Notes: generated by a model not told the origin, from the sequence alone. Shown: positions 45,380-54,360, counted from the stretch's first letter. The stretch is 64,000 nucleotides of DNA from Nocardia rhamnosiphila NBRC 108938 (GCF_000720425.1 NZ_JOAJ01000005.1:1-64000); one strand, 5' to 3'. A program made the numbers and translations.

Positions 45380-45928
45380 ATGTCGTCATCGGATGCCAAC
45401 TCGAACGGGCCGACCCGGGAGCGAATCCTGCGCGCGACCTTCGAGGTGCTGAGCCGCCACGGCCACAGCAAGCTGAACCTGTCCGATGTCGCCGCGGCGG
45501 CCAAGGTCTCCCGGCCGACGCTGTACCGGTTCTTCTCCTCGAAGGACGAACTGCTCGCCGCCTTCGGGCGCTACGAACAGCAGAACACGCAGGATGCCTT
45601 CGCGGCCGCGACCGAGGGTCTCGCCGGCGCCGCCCGGCTGGACGCGGCGCTGCGGTACATGGTCGATCATCAGGAGTCGTATTCGCTGGGCCGGCTGGTC
45701 GATGTGGAACCGGACCATGTGCTGGCCGAACTCGCCCGCGTCATGCCGATCATGCGTGCGCTCATCCGGCCGATGGTCGAGGGGGCCGACGCCGATATCG
45801 TCGCCGCGGCGATCATCCGGCTGGCGGCCTGTCACTACGTGGTCCGGGGCGACGACCGGGCGACCTTCCTCGCGCAGCTGCGGCATGTGGCGGGCATCCC
45901 ACCGGGCGGCCTGGAAATAGATAGTTAG
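45380..45928 (+). CDS. TetR family transcriptional regulator
   Basis: 182 residues. HTH segments ILRATFEVLSRHGHSKLNLS and KVSRPTLYRFFSSKDELLAA. The C-terminal helical domain is not assigned. It is divergent from the P450 with a symmetrical A/T-rich operator, so it likely controls the P450 and itself. The downstream MarR gene begins 19 bp after the stop. Confidence 0.9.
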   Translation: MSSSDANSNGPTRERILRATFEVLSRHGHSKLNLSDVAAAAKVSRPTLYRFFSSKDELLAAFGRYEQQNTQDAFAAATEGLAGAARLDAALRYMVDHQESYSLGRLVDVEPDHVLAELARVMPIMRALIRPMVEGADADIVAAAIIRLAACHYVVRGDDRATFLAQLRHVAGIPPGGLEIDS

Positions 45929-45947
45929 CCTATGTAATAATATTTGG

Positions 45948-46418
45948 GTGCAGCCGAACCCGGTGACCGATGTGGACGACACCGTCGTCGATCTACTGGT
46001 CACCGCGAGTCGGCTCACGCGCGCGGCGGGCATGCTCAGCGTCGACGACCTGCCGCGCGCCACCGTGCGCGCACTGGCAGTGCTCGAGGAACACGGTTCG
46101 CTGCGGGTCAGCGAATTCGCTCGAATCGATCGCACGTCGCAACCCACGGCGACCGCGCTCATCGCCCGCCTGGTGGGGGAGGGATACGCCTCCCGGCACC
46201 GCGACCCGGACGATTCGCGCGCGGTCGTCGTCCAACTCACACCGGCCGGGCGTGCCCGGCTCGCCGCCACCCGCGCCTCCATGCGCGAGGCGCTGTCCGG
46301 CCCGCTACCCGGCTTCGACGCCGAACGCCTGACCGGACTCGCAGCCGATCTACGGGAGCTGCTGGCGGCGATCCGCGAATCGGCCGGGCACCACACGCAA
46401 TCGAGGAAAGACCGATGA
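45948..46418 (+). CDS. MarR family transcriptional regulator
   Basis: 156 residues. The winged helix includes TVRALAVLEEHGSLRVSEFA, then QPTATALIARLVGEGYASRH and the wing DPDDSRAVVVQLT. GTG 45948 follows closely after a -10-like TAATAT, so it may be leaderless. It overlaps the MFS gene (ATGA), a standard MarR-efflux operon. Confidence 0.9.
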   Translation: MQPNPVTDVDDTVVDLLVTASRLTRAAGMLSVDDLPRATVRALAVLEEHGSLRVSEFARIDRTSQPTATALIARLVGEGYASRHRDPDDSRAVVVQLTPAGRARLAATRASMREALSGPLPGFDAERLTGLAADLRELLAAIRESAGHHTQSRKDR

Positions 46419-47656
46419 GCACCACGACCAGGACGGCGATCGAGCCGACCAGCACATCGACCGGGCAGCCGAAGGCGGTCTGGGCCGTCGCCTTCGCCAG
46501 CGTTATCGCGTTCATGGGCATCGGCCTGGTCGATCCGATTCTCAAACCCATCGGGGAACAGCTCCACGCGTCGCCGCCGCAGGTATCGCTGCTGTTCACC
46601 AGCTATATGCTCGTCACCGGCGTCGCCATGCTGGTCACGGGCGTGGTCTCCAGCCGGTTCGGCGCGAAGAAGACTCTGCTCGCCGGCCTCGCGCTGATCA
46701 TCGTCTTCGCGGCACTGGCCGGTATGTCGGAAACGGTCGGCCAGATCGTCGGCTTCCGCGCGGGCTGGGGGCTCGGCAACGCCCTGTTCATCGCAACCGC
46801 GCTGGCCACCATTGTCGGTGCCGCCAGCGGCGGGGTCGCGCGCGCGATCATCCTCTACGAGGCGGCGCTGGGCATCGGTATCGCCACCGGGCCGCTGCTG
46901 GGCGGCGTGCTCGGCGGGATCAGCTGGCGCGGGCCGTTCTTCGGTGTGTCCGTCCTGATGGCCGTCGCCTTCATCGCGATCGTCGTGCTGCTGCCCGAGG
47001 GGCCGAAAGCCGCGAAACCGACCTCACTGGCCGCACCGTTCAAGGCGCTGCGCCACCGCGGCCTGCTGGTCGTGAGCATTACGGCGCTGCTGTACAACTT
47101 CGGTTTCTTCACCTTGCTCGCCTACACCCCGTTCCCGCTGGACATGGGCACCTACGCGATCGGCTTCATATTCTGCGGCTGGGGCATCCTGCTCGCCGTG
47201 GCCTCGGTCTTCTTCGCGCCCAAACTGCAGCACCGTTTCGGCACGCTGCCCATGATCGCGGTGGCGGTCGGGCTGTTCGCCGCGGATCTGGCGGTGATGG
47301 CATTGTTCGCCGAGCACAAGCCGGTGCTGATCGCCGGCGTCGTCCTCGCGGGTCTGTTCCTCGGCGTGAACAACACGCTGATCACCGAGGCCGTGATGAT
47401 CTCCGCCCCGGTGGAACGCTCGACCGCGTCGGCGGCCTACAGCTTCGTCCGCTTTGTGGGCGGCGCCGCCGCACCGTGGCTGGCAGGCAAACTCGGCGAG
47501 ACCAGCGTTTCGCTGCCGTTCTGGGTGGGCGCGGTCTGCACCGCCGCCGGTGTGGTGGTGCTGCTGGCCGGCCGCTCGGCACTGGCCCATATCGACGACC
47601 ACGACCCCGCTCCCCACAGTGTGGAGGAAGCGCAGGCGGTCACGGTCGGTGACTGA
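46415..47656 (+). CDS. MFS efflux transporter
   Basis: 413 residues with about 12 membrane segments. The A-motif is VVSSRFGAKKTLLAG at about 76-90, and a conserved GLVDPILKPIGEQL lies in TM1-2. The MarR partner and topology suggest drug or toxic-metabolite export. The start overlaps the marR stop, with a GAGGAAAG site. A strong terminator follows after 19 bp. Confidence 0.9.
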   Translation: MSTTTRTAIEPTSTSTGQPKAVWAVAFASVIAFMGIGLVDPILKPIGEQLHASPPQVSLLFTSYMLVTGVAMLVTGVVSSRFGAKKTLLAGLALIIVFAALAGMSETVGQIVGFRAGWGLGNALFIATALATIVGAASGGVARAIILYEAALGIGIATGPLLGGVLGGISWRGPFFGVSVLMAVAFIAIVVLLPEGPKAAKPTSLAAPFKALRHRGLLVVSITALLYNFGFFTLLAYTPFPLDMGTYAIGFIFCGWGILLAVASVFFAPKLQHRFGTLPMIAVAVGLFAADLAVMALFAEHKPVLIAGVVLAGLFLGVNNTLITEAVMISAPVERSTASAAYSFVRFVGGAAAPWLAGKLGETSVSLPFWVGAVCTAAGVVVLLAGRSALAHIDDHDPAPHSVEEAQAVTVGD

Positions 47657-47675
47657 CCTCCACAAGAGGTCTTTC

Positions 47676-47709
47676 GCGGGCCCCGCCGACAGGCGGGGCC
47701 CGCTCTTTT
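47676..47709 (+). terminator. Intrinsic terminator after the MFS gene
   Basis: 12-bp perfect GC stem (GCGGGCCCCGCC and its complement) with GACA loop, followed by TCTTTT. Confidence 0.9.
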
Positions 47710-47751
47710 CGTGACCATCCGGACAACCTGCCCGGCGTAGGGTCGGGGAGT

Positions 47752-48495
47752 ATGACCGAAGCGCAGCGAGACGAGGTCCGGGTCGAGACGATCCAGAAGC
47801 GAGTGCGGGTCTACCTCGGCGGACATCTGGTCGCCGATACCGTCCGCCCCGCGCTGGTCTGGGAGAACCCGTATTACCCGGCCTACTACATTCCGGTCGG
47901 CGATCTGCGCGCGAAACTCGAGTTCGACGGCAGCACGCGCACCTCCGCCCGCCTCGGGGAGGCGACCGGTTACAACGTCGTCGTGGACGGCACCACGGCC
48001 GCCGGCGCCGCCCTGCGCTACGCGGATCCGCCGTTGCACGATCTGGTGCGGTTGGACTGGGACGCGATGGACGAATGGTTCGAGGAGGACGAGCCGATCT
48101 ACGTCCACCCGCGCAACCCGTACTCGCGCGTGGATATCCTGGCCAGTTCCCGGCATGTCCGGGTGGAACTCGACGGGGTGACCGTGGCCGATTCGCGGTC
48201 CCCGCGGATCCTGTTCGAAACCGGGCTCCCCGCCCGCTTCTACCTGCCGCTCACCGATATCAGAATGGACCTGCTGCGGCCGTCGGACACCCACACGAGC
48301 TGTCCGTACAAGGGCAATGCCGACTACTGGAACATCCGCGTCGGCGAGACCGAGCATCCGGATCTGGTGTGGATCTACCGGACCCCGACCCCGGAGAGCC
48401 AGAAGATCGCGGGACTGGCCTGCTTCTACAACGAGAAGGTCGATATCTATATCGACGGTGAGTTGCAGGAGCGGCCGCGGAGCCCGTTCGGCTGA
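47752..48495 (+). CDS. DUF427 family protein with tandem domains
   Basis: 247 residues with two related halves: RVYLGGHLVADTVRPALVWE early and VRVELDGVTVADSRSPRILFE later. This is the DUF427 pattern, followed by CPYKGNADYWNIRVG. The domain folds as a small beta-tent; biochemical function is unknown. It is monocistronic, 43 bp after the MFS terminator. Confidence 0.85.
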   Translation: MTEAQRDEVRVETIQKRVRVYLGGHLVADTVRPALVWENPYYPAYYIPVGDLRAKLEFDGSTRTSARLGEATGYNVVVDGTTAAGAALRYADPPLHDLVRLDWDAMDEWFEEDEPIYVHPRNPYSRVDILASSRHVRVELDGVTVADSRSPRILFETGLPARFYLPLTDIRMDLLRPSDTHTSCPYKGNADYWNIRVGETEHPDLVWIYRTPTPESQKIAGLACFYNEKVDIYIDGELQERPRSPFG

Positions 48496-48587
48496 GCAAA
48501 CCCGCGGGCAGCCGCCCCGTGGCTCGGCGGCCATCCGCGCCGGTACCGCGGCCCGGATCTTCCGCCGGGCCGATGCGGCGATGCCGT

Positions 48588-48968
48588 TCAGCCGACCGGA
48601 CCGCCACCTTTCGATACCGCCGGGTCCGCGCGCGGGGGACCGATCTCGATACCGTCCCGGGTCGCCAGCGTCCCACCCCAGTCGTAGAGCGCCTGCAGGA
48701 CCGGCCGGAGTCCGGGATCGATCAGCCGGTAGGTCACGGTGCGGACCGGGCCCTCGTGCACCGTCCGCTCGACAAGACGGGCGGCCTCGAGTTCGCGCAG
48801 CCGCTGGGTCAGCATCTTCTCGGTGATCTCGGGAACGAGTCGGCGCAGTTCGCCGTAGCGCCGCGGCCGCTCCTTCAGGTAGCCGAGGATCACGACCGCC
48901 CACTTGCCGCCGATGGTGTCCATCGCCAGTTCGACCTGGCAGGAGTAGAAGGTCCGCCGCACGCTCAC
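48588..48968 (-). CDS. HxlR family transcriptional regulator
   Basis: 126 residues from GTG 48968. Pattern CQVELAMDTIGGKWAVVILG with the conserved Cys, RRYGELRRLVPEITEKMLTQ and LRELEAARLVERTVHEG. An upstream ATG at 49019 would add about 17 residues that look unlike the family. It is divergent from the ABM-haemoglobin gene, its probable target, and may sense redox or NO-type stress (inference). Confidence 0.85.
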   Translation of the reverse strand: MSVRRTFYSCQVELAMDTIGGKWAVVILGYLKERPRRYGELRRLVPEITEKMLTQRLRELEAARLVERTVHEGPVRTVTYRLIDPGLRPVLQALYDWGGTLATRDGIEIGPPRADPAVSKGGGPVG

Positions 48969-49021
48969 GCACCACAAAGTACGTTCTTGTGCCGTTGTTC
49001 CCAAGATGGTCGACTTCATCC

Positions 49022-49762
49022 ATGATCACCGAGTACATCCGGTACCGCGTTCCCGATCCGGCCGCGTTCGAGGTTGCCTATCGCCGCGCCGCGGTGTCGT
49101 TGCAGTTCTCGCCGTACTGCCGGACCTACGATCTGGACCGGTGCGTCGATGACCCGGAGGTCTATATCCTCCGGCTCACCTGGACCTCGGCGAGCGATCA
49201 TCTGGAGAAGTTCCGCAACAGCTCGCACTTCCGGGAGTTCTTCGCCCAGATCAAGGATTACGTCACCGGTATCGAGGAGATGCGGCACTACGAGCCGGTC
49301 GCGTTGGTGCCGTCGCTCTACGACTGGGCGGGCGGCGCGGAGGCGTTCGGGAAGCTCTTCGATACCTTCTACGACCGGGTACCGGAGGATCCGGTGCTCG
49401 GCCCGGTTTTCGAGGGCATGCACCCCGACCACGCGAAGCATGTAGCCGCCTGGCTCGGCGAGGTTTTCGGCGGGCCCGCCGTCTACTCGGAACGGCACGG
49501 CGGCCACCAGCACATGATCTCCCGCCACCGGGACCGGTCCTTGACCGAGGAACAGCGTCAGCGCTGGGTGAGCCTCCTGATCGAGACCGCCGACCGGGTC
49601 GGCCTGCCCGCCGACGCCGAGTTCCGGGCGGCATTCGTGGGGTATCTGGAATGGGGAACCCGGATGGCGCTGCTGTTCTCCGGGCCCGACGCCCCGGCGA
49701 GCGACAGCGAACCCATGCCCACCTGGGGCTGGGGTGAGGTACGCCCCTGGCCGCGGTATTGA
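49022..49762 (+). CDS. ABM monooxygenase-like domain fused to a group II truncated haemoglobin
   Basis: 246 residues. N-terminal dimeric alpha/beta-barrel (ABM-type) domain to about residue 95 (YIRYRVPDPAAFEVAYRRAA, VYILRLTWTSASDHLEKFR). A group II truncated globin follows: SLYDWAGGAEAFGKLFDTFY, AKHVAAWLGEVFGG, and a Trp in RQRWVSLLIETAD, with His-rich GGHQHMISRHRDRSL. The fusion may use O2 or NO chemistry at haem on a small substrate bound by the ABM domain (inference). It is divergent from an HxlR gene. The 49763-49956 gap holds no supported gene. Confidence 0.87.
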   Translation: MITEYIRYRVPDPAAFEVAYRRAAVSLQFSPYCRTYDLDRCVDDPEVYILRLTWTSASDHLEKFRNSSHFREFFAQIKDYVTGIEEMRHYEPVALVPSLYDWAGGAEAFGKLFDTFYDRVPEDPVLGPVFEGMHPDHAKHVAAWLGEVFGGPAVYSERHGGHQHMISRHRDRSLTEEQRQRWVSLLIETADRVGLPADAEFRAAFVGYLEWGTRMALLFSGPDAPASDSEPMPTWGWGEVRPWPRY

Positions 49763-49956
49763 GCGCGGACCCGGGCCGCTGAGATACACGCGCGCACGGT
49801 GCGCGCAAGCCACGGCCCCGGCCGACACCGTCCTGCCGGTACGGTCGCGGCCGCGGGCCGGCGCACCGCGGCGCTGCACCGACGCCACCGGCGGCTGCGG
49901 TCGCCGGCCGCGCGGCCGCGGTTGCCCGACCGGTTCGGCAAAGCGTCTCCGAGACG

Positions 49957-49990
49957 AAAAGGGGCCCGTCCACCGATAGTGGACGGGCCC
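49957..49990 (-). terminator. Intrinsic terminator after ipdC
   Basis: 12-bp perfect stem GGGCCCGTCCAC (49962-49973) and its complement (49979-49990), followed on the minus strand by CTTTTCG. It ends the echA20-ipdABC operon. Confidence 0.88.
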
Positions 49991-50003
49991 GGAGCCGGAT
50001 GTC

Positions 50004-51086
50004 TCAGCTCTTCGATTCGGTGCTCTGGGGCAGTCCGGCGAGGGTGCCGATCCGGGCGACCGCGTCCGCGACGATCCGGTCGATCAGCTCCTGGCAGGTC
50101 GGCAGATCCTCCAGGATGCCGCTCACCTGGCCCGCCGCCAGCACCCCGGCCTCGGTATTGCCCTCGACCAGCCCGGCGCGCAACAGCATCGGGGTGTTGG
50201 CCGCCATGATCACCTGGGACCAGGTGAGGTCCTTGGCCTTACGCATGGCCAGACCGTCGCGGACCAGCGTGGACCATTTCATCCCGGTCATGCTCTTGAA
50301 CCGGGCCGCATTGCCCACGGCGGCCGTGAGGCCACGGACCCGCCCCGAGTTCTCCAGCTTCTGCACGAGTTCGGTGTTGAGCACCCGGTGCGGCATACCG
50401 TCGACTTTGGTGGACACCACTGTTTCGCCCAGTTGGCGGCGCAGGTATTCCTGCTTCACCGAATCCGGGACGCTGCTTTCCTGCGTGAGCAGGAAACGAG
50501 TGCCCATCGCGACCCCGGCGGCGCCGTAGGCGAGGGCGGCGGCGAGGCCGCGTCCGTCGAAGAAGCCGCCGGCCGCGACCACCGGGATATCGACCGCGTC
50601 CAGGACCGACGGCAGCAGCAGGGTGGTGGCCACCGGCCCGGTGTGCCCGCCGCCCTCACCACCCTGGACGATCACGGCGTCCGCGCCCCAGGAGGCGACC
50701 TTCACCGCGTGCTTGGCGGCGCCGATCGACGGAACCACCACCACGCCGGCGTCTTTCAGCTTGGCGATGAGGTCCTTCTTCGGCGCCAGGGCGAAGGAGG
50801 CGACCTTGACGTTCTCGCGGATGAGCAGATCGATCCGCTCGGGCGCGTCCGAGGCGTCGGCACGGATGTTCACCCCGAACGGTTTATCGGTCTGCGCCTT
50901 GGTTTTGGCGATGGCCGTTTCCAGCTCGTCGTAGGTCATGGTGGCCGAGGCCAGAATGCCCAGCCCGCCGGCATTGGAGGTGGCCGAGACCAGGCTCGGT
51001 CCCGCCACCCAGCCCATACCGGTCTGCACGACGGGATGTTCGATCCCGACCAGTTCGGTCAGCGGGGTCCGCAGCCGGGGTGTCAC
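50004..51086 (-). CDS. ipdC: IpdC, nitronate monooxygenase-like FMN enzyme of ring degradation
   Basis: 360 residues, NPD/2-nitropropane dioxygenase TIM barrel. FMN-site patterns HPVVQTGMGWVAGPSLVSAT, DAVIVQGGEGGGHTG and VVAAGGFFDGRGLAAALAYG. In M. tuberculosis Rv3553 (IpdC) is a 5-OH-HIC-CoA oxidoreductase that forms HIEC-CoA rather than a nitronate enzyme. GTG start overlaps ipdB (GTGA). Last gene of the operon, before a strong terminator. Confidence 0.9.
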   Translation of the reverse strand: MTPRLRTPLTELVGIEHPVVQTGMGWVAGPSLVSATSNAGGLGILASATMTYDELETAIAKTKAQTDKPFGVNIRADASDAPERIDLLIRENVKVASFALAPKKDLIAKLKDAGVVVVPSIGAAKHAVKVASWGADAVIVQGGEGGGHTGPVATTLLLPSVLDAVDIPVVAAGGFFDGRGLAAALAYGAAGVAMGTRFLLTQESSVPDSVKQEYLRRQLGETVVSTKVDGMPHRVLNTELVQKLENSGRVRGLTAAVGNAARFKSMTGMKWSTLVRDGLAMRKAKDLTWSQVIMAANTPMLLRAGLVEGNTEAGVLAAGQVSGILEDLPTCQELIDRIVADAVARIGTLAGLPQSTESKS

Positions 51087-51841
51087 TGCGGGACCTCCCG
51101 GTCGCGGATCTTCTTCGGATCCAGGACCTCGCGGATGATCCGCAGTTCCTCGGTGGTGGGCAGCCGGGACTCTTCGGCCGTGCCCAAGTCGGCGATCTCG
51201 AACGAGGTGTTCTCCGCGACCTCACCGGCGGTGACCCCGGGGTGCAGACTCAGCGCGCGCATCGTGTGGTCCGGGCCGTTGAAATCGAAAACGCCCAGGT
51301 TGCTGACCACCCGGTGGATGTGATGGAAGCGGAACGCGGGATTTTCCGGGTCGACCTTGTCATAGCCGACGCCCGCGACGATATCCACCTTCTCGCCGAA
51401 CACCCGCCTGGTGTGCCGTCCGACCCAGTAGCTGGTGGGGTGGTTGATGGTGTTGCCGGGGGCGCCGCGGACGCCGAACATCTGCCGGGTCGGCTGCTGT
51501 AGCGGGCCGAAGGCCGAAAGGTTCTGGTTGCCGTAGCGGTCGATCTGGTTGGCGCCCATGACCACATGGCGGCGGCCCGAGGCCAGCACATCGAACACCT
51601 TGCGGAACGGGATCCAGCCCTCCACCGGCGCCTTACCGCCGATGGGCGGGGTCTCGGCGAGGAAGAACGCTTCGCCGTCGGAGATCAGCAGATCGGGTTC
51701 GAAGGTGAGTTTCGCCAGCCGCGCGCCCAGCTGTGCCATCGGCGACATGGGACTGGCGAAGATCTCTCCGGCGTCGCGGAAGATCTCGGCGCAGGCGACC
51801 GCGCACACCTCCGCGCGGGTGATGGTTTCGGTGCTGGTCAC
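51083..51841 (-). CDS. ipdB: IpdB, beta subunit of COCHEA-CoA ring-opening hydrolase
   Basis: 252 residues, class I CoA-transferase-like fold (CDPDLLISDGEAFF-type region and VVMGANQIDRYGNQNLSAFG). IpdB with IpdA forms a heterotetramer that opens the last steroid ring hydrolytically rather than transferring CoA. GTG start overlaps the ipdA stop. Its stop overlaps ipdC. Confidence 0.92.
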   Translation of the reverse strand: MTSTETITRAEVCAVACAEIFRDAGEIFASPMSPMAQLGARLAKLTFEPDLLISDGEAFFLAETPPIGGKAPVEGWIPFRKVFDVLASGRRHVVMGANQIDRYGNQNLSAFGPLQQPTRQMFGVRGAPGNTINHPTSYWVGRHTRRVFGEKVDIVAGVGYDKVDPENPAFRFHHIHRVVSNLGVFDFNGPDHTMRALSLHPGVTAGEVAENTSFEIADLGTAEESRLPTTEELRIIREVLDPKKIRDREVPQ

Positions 51842-52716
51842 CGCTCCTCCTTGAATCGCGCGACGGCGGCCTGGTAGTCGGCTTCGGAACCGCTGAGGTA
51901 GGTGTCGACGAAGGTCTGCCAGGTCTCCGGCGACCCGGCGGCTTCGACATAGTGCCGCTGGAATTTCTCGTCCCGGCCGTAGCTCTCACCACCGAGGGTG
52001 AAATGCGCGCCGTTGGGGGCTTCGACCACCGCGTCCACCATCATGCGGTTGAGCAGCAGCGCCTGCTGGGGCACGGTTTTCACCAGTTCCTCGGTCTCCA
52101 CGAGGCGTTCCACCGAGAGGTAGCGCTTCTCGGCGGCCAGGCAGAACAGGTCGTCCATGTAGGGGTCCACGCCCTGGTAGGCGGCATTACCGTACGCGTC
52201 GCCGATATTCAGGTGCACCAGCGCGGCGTCGAGGTTCAGGGCCGGCATGGCGATCAGGGTTTCCGGACGGCCGCCCGGGCCCGGGTACGGCGAGGTCACG
52301 GTCCGGAGTTCGCCGTCCCAGAAGTTCGGTACATCCGAGCCCAGGCCGGCGCGGATCGGCAGGAACGGCAGTCGCGCCGCGGCCGCCTCGAGCCCGCATT
52401 TGAGCATGCCCTCGTCCATCTCGCGGGCGATGATCTGCCCGGAGGTGCGGGCCTTCGCGAACCAGGGGTCGTAGAACGGCGCCGAGTCCAGGGAGACGAA
52501 CCCGTAGTAGGCCTTGCGGACCTTCCCGGCCGAAAGCAGCAGCCCCAGGTCCGGCCCCCCGTAGGTGACCACCGTCAGGTCGGTGACGTCCGACCGCAGC
52601 AGGGCGCGCACCAGGGCCATCGGCTTACGCCGGGAACCCCAGCCGCCGATGCCGATGGTCATCCCGCTGCGCAGTTCGCCGACGATCTCGTCCAGCGTTT
52701 TCCGCTTGTCTCGCAT
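51838..52716 (-). CDS. ipdA: IpdA, alpha subunit of COCHEA-CoA ring-opening hydrolase
   Basis: 292 residues from ATG 52716 (MRDKRKTLDEIVGELRSGMT); a GTG at 52731 is possible but the family starts at the ATG. Signatures GMTIGIGGWGSRRKPMALVR, VVTYGGPDLGLLLSAGKV and MDEGMLKCGLEAAAARLPFL match mycobacterial IpdA closely. It works with IpdB on COCHEA-CoA. In the operon after echA20, coupled to ipdB. Confidence 0.92.
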   Translation of the reverse strand: MRDKRKTLDEIVGELRSGMTIGIGGWGSRRKPMALVRALLRSDVTDLTVVTYGGPDLGLLLSAGKVRKAYYGFVSLDSAPFYDPWFAKARTSGQIIAREMDEGMLKCGLEAAAARLPFLPIRAGLGSDVPNFWDGELRTVTSPYPGPGGRPETLIAMPALNLDAALVHLNIGDAYGNAAYQGVDPYMDDLFCLAAEKRYLSVERLVETEELVKTVPQQALLLNRMMVDAVVEAPNGAHFTLGGESYGRDEKFQRHYVEAAGSPETWQTFVDTYLSGSEADYQAAVARFKEER

Positions 52717-52732
52717 GGTCTTCCGTTCCACG

Positions 52733-53509
52733 TCAGTTCTTGTCCTTCTGCGCCGCCAGGTCTTCGTCGAAGCGTTCGCGGATCTCGTCGGAGGCTCCGG
52801 AAAGATTCAGTTCGAAGGTGAACCCCTGCTCGAAGCGGTAGCTGCGGTGCACGTCCTGCAGGTCGATGCCGTTGAGGGCGCGTTTGGCGGCCCGGATGAC
52901 CCGGCCGTCCTTGGCCGCGATGCTCTCGGCGACCTTCAGCGCGGTGGCGTCGAGTTCCTCCCGGGGGACCACCTCGAGTACGGAGCCGTAATGGTGCAGC
53001 TGCTGGGCGGTGGCGGTGCTCGCGGTGAAGAAGAGCGCGCGCATGAGGTGCTGGGGGACCAGCCGGGCGAGGTGGGTGGCGGCGCCGAGCGCACCGCGGT
53101 CGACCTCGGGTAGGCCGAAGGTCGCGTCGTCGGAGGCGATGATGATGTCGGAGTTGCCGACCAGGCCGATCCCGCCGCCCAGGCAGAAGCCCTGGACCGC
53201 GGTGACCACCGGGACCGGGCAGTCGTAGACCGCGCCGAATGCCTCGAAGCATCCGTGGTTGGCGTCGATGAGCGCCTGATGCCCGGGTTTGCGCTGGATC
53301 TCCTTGATATCGACGCCCGCGTTGAAGCCGCGGTTCTCGGCGCGCAGCACCACCACGCGGGTCTGCGGGTCGCGCCCGGCGGCGCGAATCTCGTCGGCGA
53401 GGGCGAACCAGCCGTCCGAGGGTATGGCGTTGACCGGCGGATAGTCGACCGTGACCACGGCGATACCGGCGGATTCCGAATGGCGCTTGATCCCCATCGC
53501 GTATCCCAT
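52733..53509 (-). CDS. echA20: EchA20, HIEC-CoA hydrolase of the crotonase family
   Basis: 258 residues. Crotonase oxyanion motifs NRGFNAGVDIKEIQRKPGH and GFCLGGGIGLVGNSDIIIAS, then LPEVDRGALGAATHLARL; VDYPPVNAIPSDGWFALAD matches mycobacterial EchA20 strongly. EchA20 opens ring D hydrolytically to give COCHEA-CoA. An alternative ATG is at 53497. First gene of echA20-ipdA-ipdB-ipdC, with a KstR2 box in the divergent promoter. Confidence 0.92.
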   Translation of the reverse strand: MGYAMGIKRHSESAGIAVVTVDYPPVNAIPSDGWFALADEIRAAGRDPQTRVVVLRAENRGFNAGVDIKEIQRKPGHQALIDANHGCFEAFGAVYDCPVPVVTAVQGFCLGGGIGLVGNSDIIIASDDATFGLPEVDRGALGAATHLARLVPQHLMRALFFTASTATAQQLHHYGSVLEVVPREELDATALKVAESIAAKDGRVIRAAKRALNGIDLQDVHRSYRFEQGFTFELNLSGASDEIRERFDEDLAAQKDKN

Positions 53510-53535
53510 CTCGCATCTCGAGCATCTTGGCTAAG

Positions 53536-53551
53536 CAAGCAATTGCTTGGT
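53536..53551. promoter_or_regulatory. KstR2 box, echA20 / SDR divergent promoter
   Basis: CAAGCAATTGCTTG (53536-53549) is a perfect 14-bp palindrome; the KstR2 14-mer AGCAATTGCTTGGT (53538-53551) has one mismatch in the fixed bases. On the plus strand a -10-like TAGGTT (53551-53556) and the SDR GTG 7 nt after it follow, so the SDR message is probably leaderless. Confidence 0.78.
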
Positions 53552-53562
53552 AGGTTAACACG

Positions 53563-54360
53563 GTGGCACTCGAAATCGACCTGTCCGATCGCGTCGTTCT
53601 GGTAACCGGCGGCGTCCGCGGCGTCGGCGCCGGGATCAGCCGCGTCCTGCTCTCCGCCGGGGCGACCGTGGTGGCATGTGCCCGCCGTCCCGGCGATACC
53701 CCGGTCGAGGTGGACGGGCGGGAGATCGACTTCCTGCCGTGCGATGTCCGCGACCCGGCAGCCGTGGCGGAGTTGATCGCCGAGATCGTCCGGCGGCACG
53801 GGCGGCTGGATCACGCGGTGAACAATGCCGGTGGCGCCCCCTATGCCCTGGCGCAGGACGCCAGCCCCAAATTCCACACCAAGATCATCGAGCTGAATCT
53901 GCTCTCCGCCCTGCACGTCGCCCAGGCGGCACACGCGGTGATCAGCAGGCAGGAGGACGGCGGCTCGATCGTCAATATCTCCAGCCTCAGCGGCCACCGG
54001 CCTTCCCCGGGCACGGCCGCCTACGGGGCGGCCAAAGCGGGAGTAGACGCACTGACCGTCTCCCTCGCCGCGGAATGGGCCCCGAAGGTCCGGATCAACT
54101 CACTGGTGGTCGGCGCGGTGGAAACCGAATTGAGCGCTCTGCACTACGGTGACGCCGACGGAGTGGCCGCCGTCGGCCAGACCATCCCGATGGGGCGGCT
54201 GGCCCGGCCCGAGGATGTCGGCAACGGCGTGGCCTTCCTGCTCTCCCCACTGGCCGGGTACATCTCCGGGGCGACCCTGCAGATCCACGGCGGCGGCGAA
54301 CCCCCGGCCTTCCTGTCGGTGGCGACCGCCGGCCACTCCGATGCCGCGGCGAAGGCCTGA
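53563..54360 (+). CDS. Short-chain dehydrogenase, Rv3549c-like
   Basis: 265 residues. TGGVRGVGAGISR is the cofactor loop, NNAGGAPYA the NNAG motif, and SISSL…Y-x-x-x-K (INISSLSGHRPSPGTAAYGA, then AKAGVD) the active site. Divergent from echA20 and followed by a second SDR gene, the same layout as Rv3549c-Rv3548c. The substrate is unknown, probably a CoA ester from rings C/D. GTG start at the predicted transcription start. Confidence 0.86.
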   Translation: MALEIDLSDRVVLVTGGVRGVGAGISRVLLSAGATVVACARRPGDTPVEVDGREIDFLPCDVRDPAAVAELIAEIVRRHGRLDHAVNNAGGAPYALAQDASPKFHTKIIELNLLSALHVAQAAHAVISRQEDGGSIVNISSLSGHRPSPGTAAYGAAKAGVDALTVSLAAEWAPKVRINSLVVGAVETELSALHYGDADGVAAVGQTIPMGRLARPEDVGNGVAFLLSPLAGYISGATLQIHGGGEPPAFLSVATAGHSDAAAKA

